From NCBI GenBank assembly GCA_023417315.1, contig JAEZFW010000017.1, positions 124,001 through 188,000 of the forward strand: a stretch of 64,000 nucleotides of DNA, given 5' to 3'. A model generated the notes under the pieces. It made no database searches and had not been told where the DNA came from. It worked only from the letters and a program-made list of their open reading frames with translations. Shown piece after piece: positions 26,483-33,490 of the stretch; position 1 is the first letter of the stretch; each line of letters starts with the position of its first letter. A program made the position numbers and the translations under genes. The stretch comes from Pseudomonadota bacterium. GTDB lineage: Bacteria > Pseudomonadota > Gammaproteobacteria > Steroidobacterales > Steroidobacteraceae.

Positions 26483-26740
26483 TTACTCCGCCACCACGCT
26501 CACGAAGGTATGCTGCTCGACGCCCTTCTTGCGGAACTGCACGCGGCCGTTCGCCTTTGCGAACAACGTGTAGTCCGTGCCGCAGCCGACGTTATCGCCC
26601 GCGCGGTACACGGTGCCGCGCTGACGCACGATAATGTTGCCCGCCACGACCTGCTGGCCGCCGAACTTCTTGATGCCGAGTCGTTTCGACTCTGAATCGC
26701 GGCCGTTCTTAGTACTGCCGCCAGCCTTTTTGTGTGCCAT
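26483..26740 (-). CDS. rpmA: Ribosomal protein L27
   Basis: Large-subunit protein at the peptidyl-transferase centre. 85 residues: MAHKKAGGSTKNGRDSESKR start, then VRQRGT and GCGTDYTLFA. No cleavable N-terminal extension. Second gene after rplU. Confidence 0.98.
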   Translation of the reverse strand: MAHKKAGGSTKNGRDSESKRLGIKKFGGQQVVAGNIIVRQRGTVYRAGDNVGCGTDYTLFAKANGRVQFRKKGVEQHTFVSVVAE

Positions 26741-26754
26741 GACGTGATCTCTCT

Positions 26755-26840
26755 ATCTCGTGATTCGTGACTCGTGACTCGTGATTCGTCGGACCGGAGC
26801 GTTCTTGCTAGTCACGACCCGCGAATCACTAATCACTGCG
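26755..26840. repeat. Micro-repeat palindrome, GTGATTCGTGACTC type (rpmA-rplU)
   Basis: Left arm 26755-26789: four CGTGATT/CGTGACT units. Right arm 26811-26838: GTCACGACCCGCGAATCACT, preceded by GTTCTTG (26801). It fills the rpmA-rplU gap within a co-transcribed ribosomal operon, so it cannot be a full terminator. Confidence 0.85.
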
Positions 26841-26843
26841 GAG

Positions 26844-27155
26844 CTAGGCGCTGATGCTCGTAACCTTGATTTCGGTGTAGGGCTGACGGTGCGTGCCCTG
26901 ACGCAGGTAGTGCTTGCGTCGACGGAATTTCACGATCGTCTTCTTCTCGCCCTTGCCGTGGCTCTGCACAGTTGCGACGACCTTGCCGCCGTCCAAGAAC
27001 GGCGAGCCCACCTTGACCTGATCGCCCTTACCGGCGAGCAACACTTTGTCGAACTCGACATTCGCACCAACGTCGGCCGCGAGCTTCTCGACTCGCAAGA
27101 CCGAACCTTCGCTAACGCGATACTGCTTCCCACCCGTGGCGATTACGGCGTACAT
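26844..27155 (-). CDS. rplU: Ribosomal protein L21
   Basis: Large-subunit 23S rRNA-binding protein, 103 residues. MYAVIATGGKQYRVSEGSVL start, VLLAGKGDQVKVG and the C-terminal signature KFRRRKHYLRQGTHRQPYT. First gene of rplU-rpmA; ispB is divergent. Confidence 0.98.
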   Translation of the reverse strand: MYAVIATGGKQYRVSEGSVLRVEKLAADVGANVEFDKVLLAGKGDQVKVGSPFLDGGKVVATVQSHGKGEKKTIVKFRRRKHYLRQGTHRQPYTEIKVTSISA

Positions 27156-27243
27156 GATCTTCCCAAGCTCCGGACCTGCCGGGAGGACCCCGGCATAAAA
27201 GGGCGTGAAGTGTACGTAGGGAGGCGCGAACTGGCAACAGTTC

Positions 27244-27376
27244 GCGGCCAGAAACGGCCAACTGGCCGCTGGCTCCCTGGCCAGAATACTGCGAGCGGGC
27301 TTTTGGGGGCTCTCCGCCGCATTCTACTGCCTCTTCGCTCTGGCCAGTCGCCAGTGGCCAGTTAACCCTTCTGGCC
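27244..27376. repeat. Micro-repeat palindrome, GGCCAGT type (rplU/ispB)
   Basis: Left arm 27244-27287 (CGGCCAACTGGCCGCTGG...) ends CAGAAT (27282-27287). Right arm starts GCTCTGG (27337-27343) and runs to 27376. Same unit as 6025-6225 and the aceF linker. It lies in a divergent promoter region. Confidence 0.88.
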
Positions 27377-27425
27377 TGTGCTTTCAGCTAACATTTCATC
27401 CCTGGCCCTATTCCCACTCCAATCA

Positions 27426-28394
27426 ATGAGCTTCGAGTCCGTCAAAGCGCTGGTCGGTGACGACCTGCAAGAGGTCGATCGTGTCATCCGCCGGCGCCTG
27501 GCGAGCGATGTGGTGCTCATCAATCAGGTGGCCGAATACATCGTCGGCGCCGGCGGAAAACGCCTACGCCCGCTCGTCGTCGTCATTGCCGCGAGGGCAT
27601 GTGGCGCCAAGGACCAGCGTCATGCCGAGGCCGCGGCGATCATCGAGTTCATTCACACCGCAACCCTCCTCCACGACGATGTCGTAGATGGCTCCAAGCT
27701 CCGACGCGGCCGCGACACGGCCAACGAAGTGTGGGGCAACGAAGCGAGCGTACTCGTCGGCGACTACGTCTATTCGCGAGCGTTCGAGATGATGGTGTCG
27801 CTCGAGAGCATGCGCATCATGGATGTGATGGCGAGCGCAACGAATCGCATTGCCGAAGGCGAAGTCCTGCAGCTCATGAATGCTCACGACCCGGAAACGA
27901 CCGAGGCGCGGTATTTCGATGTCATCTATCGCAAGACCGCCAAGCTCTTCGAGTCGGGTGCACAAATCGCCGCGATCCTCGCCGGTGCCAACCCTGCCGT
28001 CGAGGCGGCGATGGCGCGATACGGCAAGCACTTGGGTACGGCATTTCAGCTGATCGATGACGTGCTCGACTACCGCTCCGACAGTGCCGAACTGGGCAAA
28101 AACCTGGGCGACGATCTGGCAGAGGGCAAACCGACGCTTCCTCTTATATATGCGCTCAAACACGCCTCGGCCGCCGAACGCGAGACGATCCGCGTGAGCA
28201 TCGAACAGGGCTCGATCGAGGCGCTGCCGGAAATCACTGCCGCAATTGAATCGACGGGGGGCCTTGCGTACACTTCGCGCCTCGCGCGGAGGGAGGCCAC
28301 CCTCGCCATCGAAGCGCTCGCGGATCTACCCGAAACGCCGTACAAGCAAGCTCTGCGCGAGCTTGCCGACTTCGCCGTTGACCGCACGCATTGA
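27426..28394 (+). CDS. ispB: Octaprenyl (polyprenyl) diphosphate synthase
   Basis: trans-Polyprenyl synthase making the ubiquinone side chain. The first Asp-rich motif is LLHDDVVD and the second LIDDVLDY; GGKRLRP and GEVLQLMNAHD are also present. ATG 27426 (MSFESVKALVGD) gives 322 residues, one shorter than E. coli IspB, and aligns with its start. ATG 27378, 16 codons upstream, is less likely. Divergent from rplU, the usual gammaproteobacterial order. Confidence 0.96.
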   Translation: MSFESVKALVGDDLQEVDRVIRRRLASDVVLINQVAEYIVGAGGKRLRPLVVVIAARACGAKDQRHAEAAAIIEFIHTATLLHDDVVDGSKLRRGRDTANEVWGNEASVLVGDYVYSRAFEMMVSLESMRIMDVMASATNRIAEGEVLQLMNAHDPETTEARYFDVIYRKTAKLFESGAQIAAILAGANPAVEAAMARYGKHLGTAFQLIDDVLDYRSDSAELGKNLGDDLAEGKPTLPLIYALKHASAAERETIRVSIEQGSIEALPEITAAIESTGGLAYTSRLARREATLAIEALADLPETPYKQALRELADFAVDRTH

Positions 28395-28402
28395 AGACCT
28401 GA

Positions 28403-28436
28403 AGGGGTTAGGGGTTCGCGGTTAAGCGTTAAGTTC
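28403..28436. repeat. Half micro-repeat array, GGGGTTA type
   Basis: AAGGGGTTAGGGGTTCGCGG followed by TTAAGCGTTAAG, between ispB and tRNA-Pro. A complementary arm is not clear. It is the last such array before the accessory block. Confidence 0.45.
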
Positions 28437-28476
28437 GAACCGCCCACCTCCAACCTCCGCCTCCCAGCCATCGCAT

Positions 28477-28555
<79 letters not shown>

Positions 28556-28684
28556 AAAATCAACAGATTACGGACGGCAAGGCGTTTCAACCCGCGGCGC
28601 TGTGCCACATCTGTTCCAGTACGTCTTTGAGGCGTTTACGCCGTACGTATCTACACGTGACTCCCCACACATTTGGAGAGTCGC

Positions 28685-28918
28685 ATGGCATCGATCGTCA
28701 ATCGCTCAAACTACATTGTCACCGTCGAGGGCAAACCAGAACTCACAAAGAGATTCCCATTCGACAAACTCGAGGAAGCCAAGCGATACCACCGAGAGCA
28801 ACAGAAAGAAAACGCGAAGGAGCAAGACAACAAGAAGAGGAAGAAGAATGATCCGGAGCCCGTCCAGCTCACCCAACTCGAAGATAACCTGTTGGTTCGA
28901 ATTCGAACCAAGGGTTAG
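28685..28918 (+). pseudogene. Truncated tyrosine-recombinase integrase, N-terminal remnant
   Basis: 77 residues starting MASIVNRSNYIVTVEGKPEL, with the pattern (repeated strand, FPFDKLEEAKRY, QLEDNLLVRIRTKG) that I recognise from the extreme N-terminal arm of tRNA-targeting phage/island integrases. It stops at 28918 before any core-binding or catalytic domain. It starts 130 bp after tRNA-Pro with GGAGA 6 nt upstream, the normal integrase position. Family recognition is from memory; the fragment is too short to prove function. Confidence 0.65.
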
Positions 28919-29131
28919 GGAAATGTCCGCTGCGGATCGTTGATGCGTCTCTCGCTGTTCTGGCGGTCGGTGCTGCTGCCGCTTCCGGGCGTATGGTCGA
29001 ACGCACCGCCTTAGCGCACCGTCCGACGAACAAAGGACTCACCATGAATATGCTCGTGATGCCTCCAAGCTCAAGCCCTTTGATACTGCTGCTAGTTGAG
29101 TCGTGCTTTGAGCGGCACGACCGGTACACGA

Positions 29132-29154
29132 CAAATCGGGTCACCCCGACCAAT
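29132..29154. repeat. Candidate att site copy, distal end of scar
   Basis: CAAATCGGGTCACCCCGACC plus AAT: 21 of 23 bases match the tRNA-Pro 3' end at 28533-28555. Together they bound a remnant of about 600 bp. Confidence 0.8.
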
Positions 29155-29159
29155 CTTTC

Positions 29160-29460
29160 TTTTGGCTCCACCTTTTCTTTTGATTGGAAAAGAAAAGGTG
29201 GATGAGCTCAGGGAGCGCGCTAGCGCACCTACCCTCCTCGCGTTCGTGCGCGACTCTCATCTTCTTCTTTGGGATTGGCCAAAGAGAAAGTAATGACATC
29301 AGCGAGCGCATCCGCGCACCTTCGCATTCCACTACGTCGCGCCGCTACAGTTCGTTCTCCGCGGGAAGACCTCAGCCGGCTTCTGATTGGAAAAGAAGAG
29401 GTGGATGACACCAGGGAGCGCGTCCGCGCACTTTCGCATACCCGCTGCCGTGCTTCCCTG
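29160..29460. repeat. Array of three GATTGG-loop hairpin repeats
   Basis: Three related units with GATTGG at 29182, 29273 and 29385. Unit 1 is a perfect 14-bp stem (CCACCTTTTCTTTT / AAAAGAAAAGGTGG). Unit 2 has CTTTGG/CCAAAG. Unit 3 is degenerate (TTCT/AAAAGAAG). Each is followed by GATGA-like sequence and GGGAGCGCG..CGCGCAC. Unit 3 runs up to the 3' end of the MerR gene. Confidence 0.75.
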
Positions 29461-29479
29461 GCGGGAGAACCTCCACGCA

Positions 29480-29926
29480 CTATCGCCCCGAACGCGAAAT
29501 GCGTGCCTTGACGAGTCTCGCCTTCTTCTTCCGCACTTCCAGCGCGGCCAGCCCAAGGAGTCGCCGAAACTTCGGACACTCCATGTGACTCGGCGCCGAG
29601 CACGCCGCGGCGTGGCGTAAGCCGTCGCGCAGTGCTGAGAGCTTTTGTATCGTCTTCTCGAGCTCGTCTGCTTTGCTCACGAGCAACTGCCGATCGATCT
29701 GCGGCCGTCCGTCCGCAGTGAACATGCGCCCAATCTCCTCCAGCGAGAAACCGGCCGACTGGCCGAGTGCGATGAGCGCAAGCCGGTCGAGCACGCCTGC
29801 GTCGAACAAGCGGTGCAGACCGCGTCGACCAATGGACCTGATGAGCCGCTTCTCCTCGTAGAAGCGCAGCGTCGCGACAGGAAGCGAAGAGCGCCGCGAG
29901 ACCTCCGAGATATCGAGAACAGGCAT
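29480..29926 (-). CDS. MerR-family regulator with SoxR-like operator
   Basis: 148 residues. N-terminal winged helix-turn-helix (LDISEVSRRSSLPVATLRFY, EEKRLIRSIGRRG, GVLDRLALIALGQSAGFSLEEIGRMF), then a coiled-coil dimerisation helix and cysteines in ACSAPSHMECPKF. The cysteine spacing is not the CxxC-type 2Fe-2S site of SoxR, so the signal is unknown. ATG 29926 gives the standard start; the longer frame lacks support. Divergent from a DUF2938 gene with a perfect operator between them. This regulator with DUF2938 and DUF2798 is a recurring association, from memory. Confidence 0.88.
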   Translation of the reverse strand: MPVLDISEVSRRSSLPVATLRFYEEKRLIRSIGRRGLHRLFDAGVLDRLALIALGQSAGFSLEEIGRMFTADGRPQIDRQLLVSKADELEKTIQKLSALRDGLRHAAACSAPSHMECPKFRRLLGLAALEVRKKKARLVKARISRSGR

Positions 29927-29930
29927 CCCC

Positions 29931-29961
29931 TTGACCTCAAGTTGACTTGAGGTCGTATTGT
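29931..29961 (+). promoter_or_regulatory. MerR-type promoter with overlapping palindromic operator
   Basis: -35 TTGACC (29931-29936) and -10 TATTGT (29956-29961) are separated by 19 bp, the over-long spacing typical of MerR-activated promoters. The spacer contains a perfect 10+2+10 palindrome, GACCTCAAGT-TG-ACTTGAGGTC (29933-29954). The inner 18 bp differ from the E. coli SoxR box by one base. It points to the DUF2938 gene; the MerR start is 5 bp away on the other side. Confidence 0.88.
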
Positions 29962-30002
29962 GTTGCTCGTACGCCGTCAGGGCAAGGCTCGAGGAGTCAC
30001 TC

Positions 30003-30488
30003 ATGAGGATTCTGCTGTACTCGGTCGCGATCGGCGCGGCTGCGACGATGTTGATAGATCTATGGGCAGTCATTCGTGCTGCGCTGTTCGACATTCCTCG
30101 GACGAACTACGGACTGGTCGGTCGATGGCTCATTGGCGTCACGCGCGGCAGGCTCCGTCTCGATACCGCCGATCCTGCGCCGCCTTCCGCGAGTGAGACC
30201 GCCGTCGGTTGGGGTGCACACTATGCGATTGGCGCGGCCTTCGCGATGGTTCTGCTCGCGCTCAGTCCTGCATGGCTCGATCAACCGACGCTCGCGCCCG
30301 CGATGATCGTCGCCGTCGGCACTTTGGCCGCCCCTTTCTTCTTGATGCAGCCCGGCATGGGCGCCGGTATCGCCGCATCGCGTACTCGCAATCCGTGGTC
30401 CGCGCGGCTGCAAAGCCTCATCACCCACGTGATCTTCGGCATCGGCTTATACGGCGCCGGCTCCATCGCGAGCTTGCTTCAGGTCTAG
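30003..30488 (+). CDS. DUF2938 family membrane protein
   Basis: 161 residues, four predicted transmembrane helices. Conserved DUF2938 features: DIPRTNYGLVGRWLIG after TM1 and MQPGMGAGIAASRT. ATG 30003 follows GAGGAG; an earlier in-frame ATG overlaps the promoter. Function unknown. Expected to be induced by the divergent MerR regulator. Confidence 0.88.
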   Translation: MRILLYSVAIGAAATMLIDLWAVIRAALFDIPRTNYGLVGRWLIGVTRGRLRLDTADPAPPSASETAVGWGAHYAIGAAFAMVLLALSPAWLDQPTLAPAMIVAVGTLAAPFFLMQPGMGAGIAASRTRNPWSARLQSLITHVIFGIGLYGAGSIASLLQV

Positions 30489-30527
30489 TCCAAGCCATAT
30501 CCCAAACGTCCTACACGAGGAGAATCC

Positions 30528-30770
30528 ATGCGTATCCCAGCTCGACTTGCACCCATCGCTTTCGGCGCACTCTTGTCGGCCATCATGGTCGCCATCGTTT
30601 CGGCCTTCGTGATCGTCAGCACACGAGGACTCGAGCCGAATTTTGTGTCGCAGTGGATCAGGAGTTGTCTCGCGACGTGGCCCATCGCATTTCCCACGGT
30701 CACGCTGATCGCGCCTTGGGTACGGCGCCTCGTCATGCGCTTCACCGAGCCCAGTGAGCTGCGCGCATAG
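30528..30770 (+). CDS. DUF2798 family small membrane protein
   Basis: 80 residues with two transmembrane helices (FGALLSAIMVAIVSAFVIV and a second around WPIAFPTVTLIAPWVRRLV), the DUF2798 pattern. AGGAG precedes ATG 30528. Second gene of the MerR-controlled unit, 39 bp after DUF2938. Confidence 0.88.
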   Translation: MRIPARLAPIAFGALLSAIMVAIVSAFVIVSTRGLEPNFVSQWIRSCLATWPIAFPTVTLIAPWVRRLVMRFTEPSELRA

Positions 30771-30853
30771 CGACCTCGGCTCGCGGCGGCGCTCCGCCCC
30801 ATCGTGATCGGTCAACGAATGTCACGATGTCAGGGGAGCGCCTCCTCACGCCA

Positions 30854-31336
30854 TCACCCTCCGGCGCGATCCGCGTTCGGCGAATATTCTCCGCGCAAGA
30901 GGACCACTACGCCGGTCTTCGTCGTGATCTCCGGATGCCACGAGCCCGCTTGAGCGAGATGGACATCGCCCGCACGCAGGCGATGCGTGCCGATGTAGCA
31001 TTCCCCCTCGAGCACAATGAACTCTTCATCGCGCGTGTGTCGATGTGCTGGCATGACACCTCCCGGTTGCACGCGGAACAGAACGGATTGATATCCGCTC
31101 GCTGCATCCTGTCTCAGAACCTTCATCTGAATGTGCGGCGTACACTCGACCCACTGCGCGTCAGATGCGCGAAAAGTCGTCGTCCCTTGCGGCGGCTCGT
31201 CGCGCGCTCGCTGCATCACACGCATTCGCAATAAGTCGCGCTGCTGCTCGGTGATCTCTGCGGGGGCGATGGCGGCGCTGATCTCCCGCGCAATCTCAGC
31301 GGGCAGCGCTGAGGGCGGGCGGCGGGCGGCACTCAT
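30854..31336 (-). CDS. Cupin-domain protein, ChrR-like, paired with ECF sigma
   Basis: 160 residues with a single cupin near 70-150: metal-binding HRH and E in MPAHRHTRDEEF and the later His in SWHPE. Its start overlaps the ECF sigma stop by 4 nt, so the two are coupled. Such cupins paired with ECF sigma factors resemble the C-terminal half of the anti-sigma factor ChrR. The N-terminal zinc anti-sigma motif (HxxxCxxC) is missing, so whether it binds the sigma factor is open. Confidence 0.82.
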   Translation of the reverse strand: MSAARRPPSALPAEIAREISAAIAPAEITEQQRDLLRMRVMQRARDEPPQGTTTFRASDAQWVECTPHIQMKVLRQDAASGYQSVLFRVQPGGVMPAHRHTRDEEFIVLEGECYIGTHRLRAGDVHLAQAGSWHPEITTKTGVVVLLRGEYSPNADRAGG

Positions 31337-31920
31337 GTGGTCTCCAGATAGTCGCGCAACTGAGCAAGTCCACGACGCAAGTGGCTCTTGACTGTACCCA
31401 AAGCCAACCCTGTCACTTCGGCAATCTGCTGATGCGAGAGATCCTGCAGGAAGGCGAGCGAGATCAGACGACGTCGTTCAGGAGTCAACTGAGCGAGCGC
31501 CGCTCGCACGCGGCTGCGCTGCTGGAGGAGCGCCAATAGATCATCCGGCTGCGGATCTTCGGTAGCGATTCCCGATAGCTCCGCACCCTCGTCGGAAATG
31601 ATGTTGCTGCGACGTTGCCTCAGACGATCCAGCGAGCGACTCCGACACAACATGAGCAGCCAGCCGAGCGCATTGCCACGATGATCGTCGTACTCGGCAG
31701 CATTCGCCCACGCGTACGCATAGGTTGCACAGACGACTTCTTCGGCATCCTCGACATTGCGCAGAATCGCATTCGCGAGCGCATAGAGCTTGCTGACCGT
31801 GGCGTCATACAACTGCTCGAGCGCGCGTTCGCTGCCTGCATCCATCGCCGCGATGAGCTCCGCGAGATCGACAGTTGTCTGCGCCTCCGCCAGCCCCCGC
31901 CCTTCTGCTAACGCTTCCAC
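31333..31920 (-). CDS. ECF RNA polymerase sigma factor (cupin-linked)
   Basis: 195 residues. Sigma-2 region ALEQLYDATVSKLYALANAI..DAEEVVCATY, the region 2.4-like RSRSLDRLRQRR, then sigma-4 with LTPERRRLISLAFLQDLSHQ and the helix-turn-helix QIAEVTGLALGTVKSHLRRGL. Start is GTG 31920 with GGAGG 8 nt upstream. Co-transcribed with the cupin gene; a second, separate ECF module lies 100 bp upstream on the same strand. Confidence 0.92.
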   Translation of the reverse strand: MEALAEGRGLAEAQTTVDLAELIAAMDAGSERALEQLYDATVSKLYALANAILRNVEDAEEVVCATYAYAWANAAEYDDHRGNALGWLLMLCRSRSLDRLRQRRSNIISDEGAELSGIATEDPQPDDLLALLQQRSRVRAALAQLTPERRRLISLAFLQDLSHQQIAEVTGLALGTVKSHLRRGLAQLRDYLETT

Positions 31921-32019
31921 ACTGAAACCTCCGCGCGCGGCGCTCTCTACCTGCGCGCGATGTCTTTCGACGCAATGACGGCGACAGCACGCATGCTCAT
32001 ACGCCTACGTTCGTGAGAG

Positions 32020-32697
32020 CTAACCGGCGCCGCTGACTGCGGCAATGAACAGCACTGGACCGGTCGGCGCTCCAGTCGGGGAGCCACCGATCGGCTCTAG
32101 ACTGATTGCGACCTGCCGGGAAGCGGCGAGAGCAGCGCGCTGTCCTTCATTCAACCGCAGTGCGCCCTCACCACTCTGAGGCATCAATCCGAGCGACACA
32201 GGTGCGCCGCCTTCCGTGGACAATGCCCAGAGCTCATACGCGTGCGCTGCGTCGCGAGGGGATCCCGGCAGAGCTGCTACGCGCAACACTTCGCGATTCG
32301 GACGCGCTTCGATACGCCACAACTGCACCTGTTGCTGATCGGCGATCGTTGCCACGAGCTCGACGCGACCGAGCATCGTCGACCACAGAACTGCGGCGGT
32401 GAATGCAGCAATGCCTGCAGCGGCGGCCCACTTGAGGACGCCGCGGGATCTTGCATCGCGTCTGCGATCTGCACGCACACGCTGCCGGATCCTTGGCCAC
32501 ACTAAAGCCGATGGATGCACCGGAAGGATGTGCGAGCTCAGGTCGAGCAAACGATCTTCCCACCGACGCAACGCTGCAGAAGCCGACGGGTGCTGTTCGC
32601 AGAGCTTCTCGAATCGACGCCGCGCGGGACCGCGCAGCGTTCCGAGTGCGTACTGCGCCGCCAGCTCATCGATCAGCTTGTCGCTGTCGTAGTTCAT
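32020..32697 (-). CDS. RskA-like membrane anti-sigma factor
   Basis: 225 residues: N-terminal anti-sigma domain (LAAQYALGTLRGPARRRFEK), one transmembrane helix near 85-105 (WAAAAGIAAFTAAVLW) and a C-terminal periplasmic domain with AYELWALSTEGGAPVSLGL typical of RskA. It should hold the sigma factor at the membrane until regulated proteolysis. Its ATG overlaps the sigma stop by 4 nt. Confidence 0.93.
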   Translation of the reverse strand: MNYDSDKLIDELAAQYALGTLRGPARRRFEKLCEQHPSASAALRRWEDRLLDLSSHILPVHPSALVWPRIRQRVRADRRRDARSRGVLKWAAAAGIAAFTAAVLWSTMLGRVELVATIADQQQVQLWRIEARPNREVLRVAALPGSPRDAAHAYELWALSTEGGAPVSLGLMPQSGEGALRLNEGQRAALAASRQVAISLEPIGGSPTGAPTGPVLFIAAVSGAG

Positions 32698-33299
32698 GAG
32701 TCCAGACAGTGCTTGAGACTCGCGAGCCCGCGCCGTACCCAGCTCTTGACGGTTCCGAGCGGGCTCGAAATCGTGGTCGCAATCTCATCCTGCGAATAGC
32801 CATCGACATACGCAAGCGACAGACAGCGCTGCTGCTCTGGAGTCAAACGCCGGAAGCAATCGTCGAGTGCGAGGCGTGATCGCTGCGACGAAGTCACTTC
32901 GACGAGCTCGGCTGCGGTCGCATCTTCGAGCGACTCTTCGGGCGCATCGTCCAGCCCGATGTGGACACGTTGCGCGCGCAGCAGATCGATCGCGCGATAG
33001 CGCGCAATAGACATGATCCAGGCGAGCGCGCGTCCACGATACGCAACGAATTGATCGGCTCGCTGCCAGATGCGCACCATCACGTCCTGCAAAGCTTCTT
33101 CCGCCAGCGCGCGGTTCTTGAGCATGCGCAGCAGCACACCGAGCACTCGCGCCGACACGAGGCGATAAAGATCTGCGAAAGCATCCTCGTCTCGCAACGC
33201 ACAACGCCCGAGGAGCGCCTCGACGTCGTCACCTTCGGCCACCAATTTGGCATGTGCATTCGCAGGCGTGATCTCCGAGAGGGAATGCGCCTCGTTCAT
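32694..33299 (-). CDS. ECF RNA polymerase sigma factor (RskA-linked, SigK-like)
   Basis: 201 residues. Sigma-2: DAFADLYRLVSARVLGVLLRM, EEALQDVMVRIWQRA, ALAWIMSIARYRAIDLLR; sigma-4: LTPEQQRCLSLAYVDGYSQD and EIATTISSPLGTVKSWVRRGL. ATG 33299 has AGGAGA 6 nt upstream; the longer frame from 33362 runs through the leader hairpin. Next gene upstream is the TonB receptor on the same strand, ending 190 bp away, which makes that locus a candidate target. Confidence 0.93.
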   Translation of the reverse strand: MNEAHSLSEITPANAHAKLVAEGDDVEALLGRCALRDEDAFADLYRLVSARVLGVLLRMLKNRALAEEALQDVMVRIWQRADQFVAYRGRALAWIMSIARYRAIDLLRAQRVHIGLDDAPEESLEDATAAELVEVTSSQRSRLALDDCFRRLTPEQQRCLSLAYVDGYSQDEIATTISSPLGTVKSWVRRGLASLKHCLDS

Positions 33300-33335
33300 A
33301 CTGTCTCCTACGTAGCCAATCGATGTTTGGATGCA

Positions 33336-33357
33336 CCCGCAGGCAAGAAGCTGCGGG
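33336..33357 (-). promoter_or_regulatory. Leader hairpin of the sigma/RskA operon
   Basis: 7-bp inverted repeat CCCGCAG-GCAAGAAG-CTGCGGG, 37 bp upstream of the sigma ATG. It could be a terminator remnant of the upstream receptor gene or an operator. No T-run follows. Confidence 0.35.
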
Positions 33358-33490
33358 ACCACGTGAGTAGACCGTGAATCACGCAGGAAGATGACAAAGA
33401 CGCGAGATGGCTTCGCTCAAGAGGCTCACATACAGTCCGTCGCGCGTAGACGGTCCCTTCTCGGCGCGCCCAGCTCAAACGTCCATCGTC

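Larger units (their letters stand above)
28919..29479. other. Non-coding scar and repeat region downstream of the integrase remnant
   Basis: 561 bp with no convincing gene. It holds the second tRNA-Pro att-like copy (29132-29154) and the GATTGG-loop repeat array (29160-29460). The short ORFs here read through the repeats and look spurious. Confidence 0.6.

Noticed and set aside
28993..29620. Several short ORFs downstream of the integrase stub
   Set aside because: They read through the GATTGG-loop repeats in several frames (e.g. LLIGKEKVDE-like), with no ribosome sites; best explained as repeat-derived.
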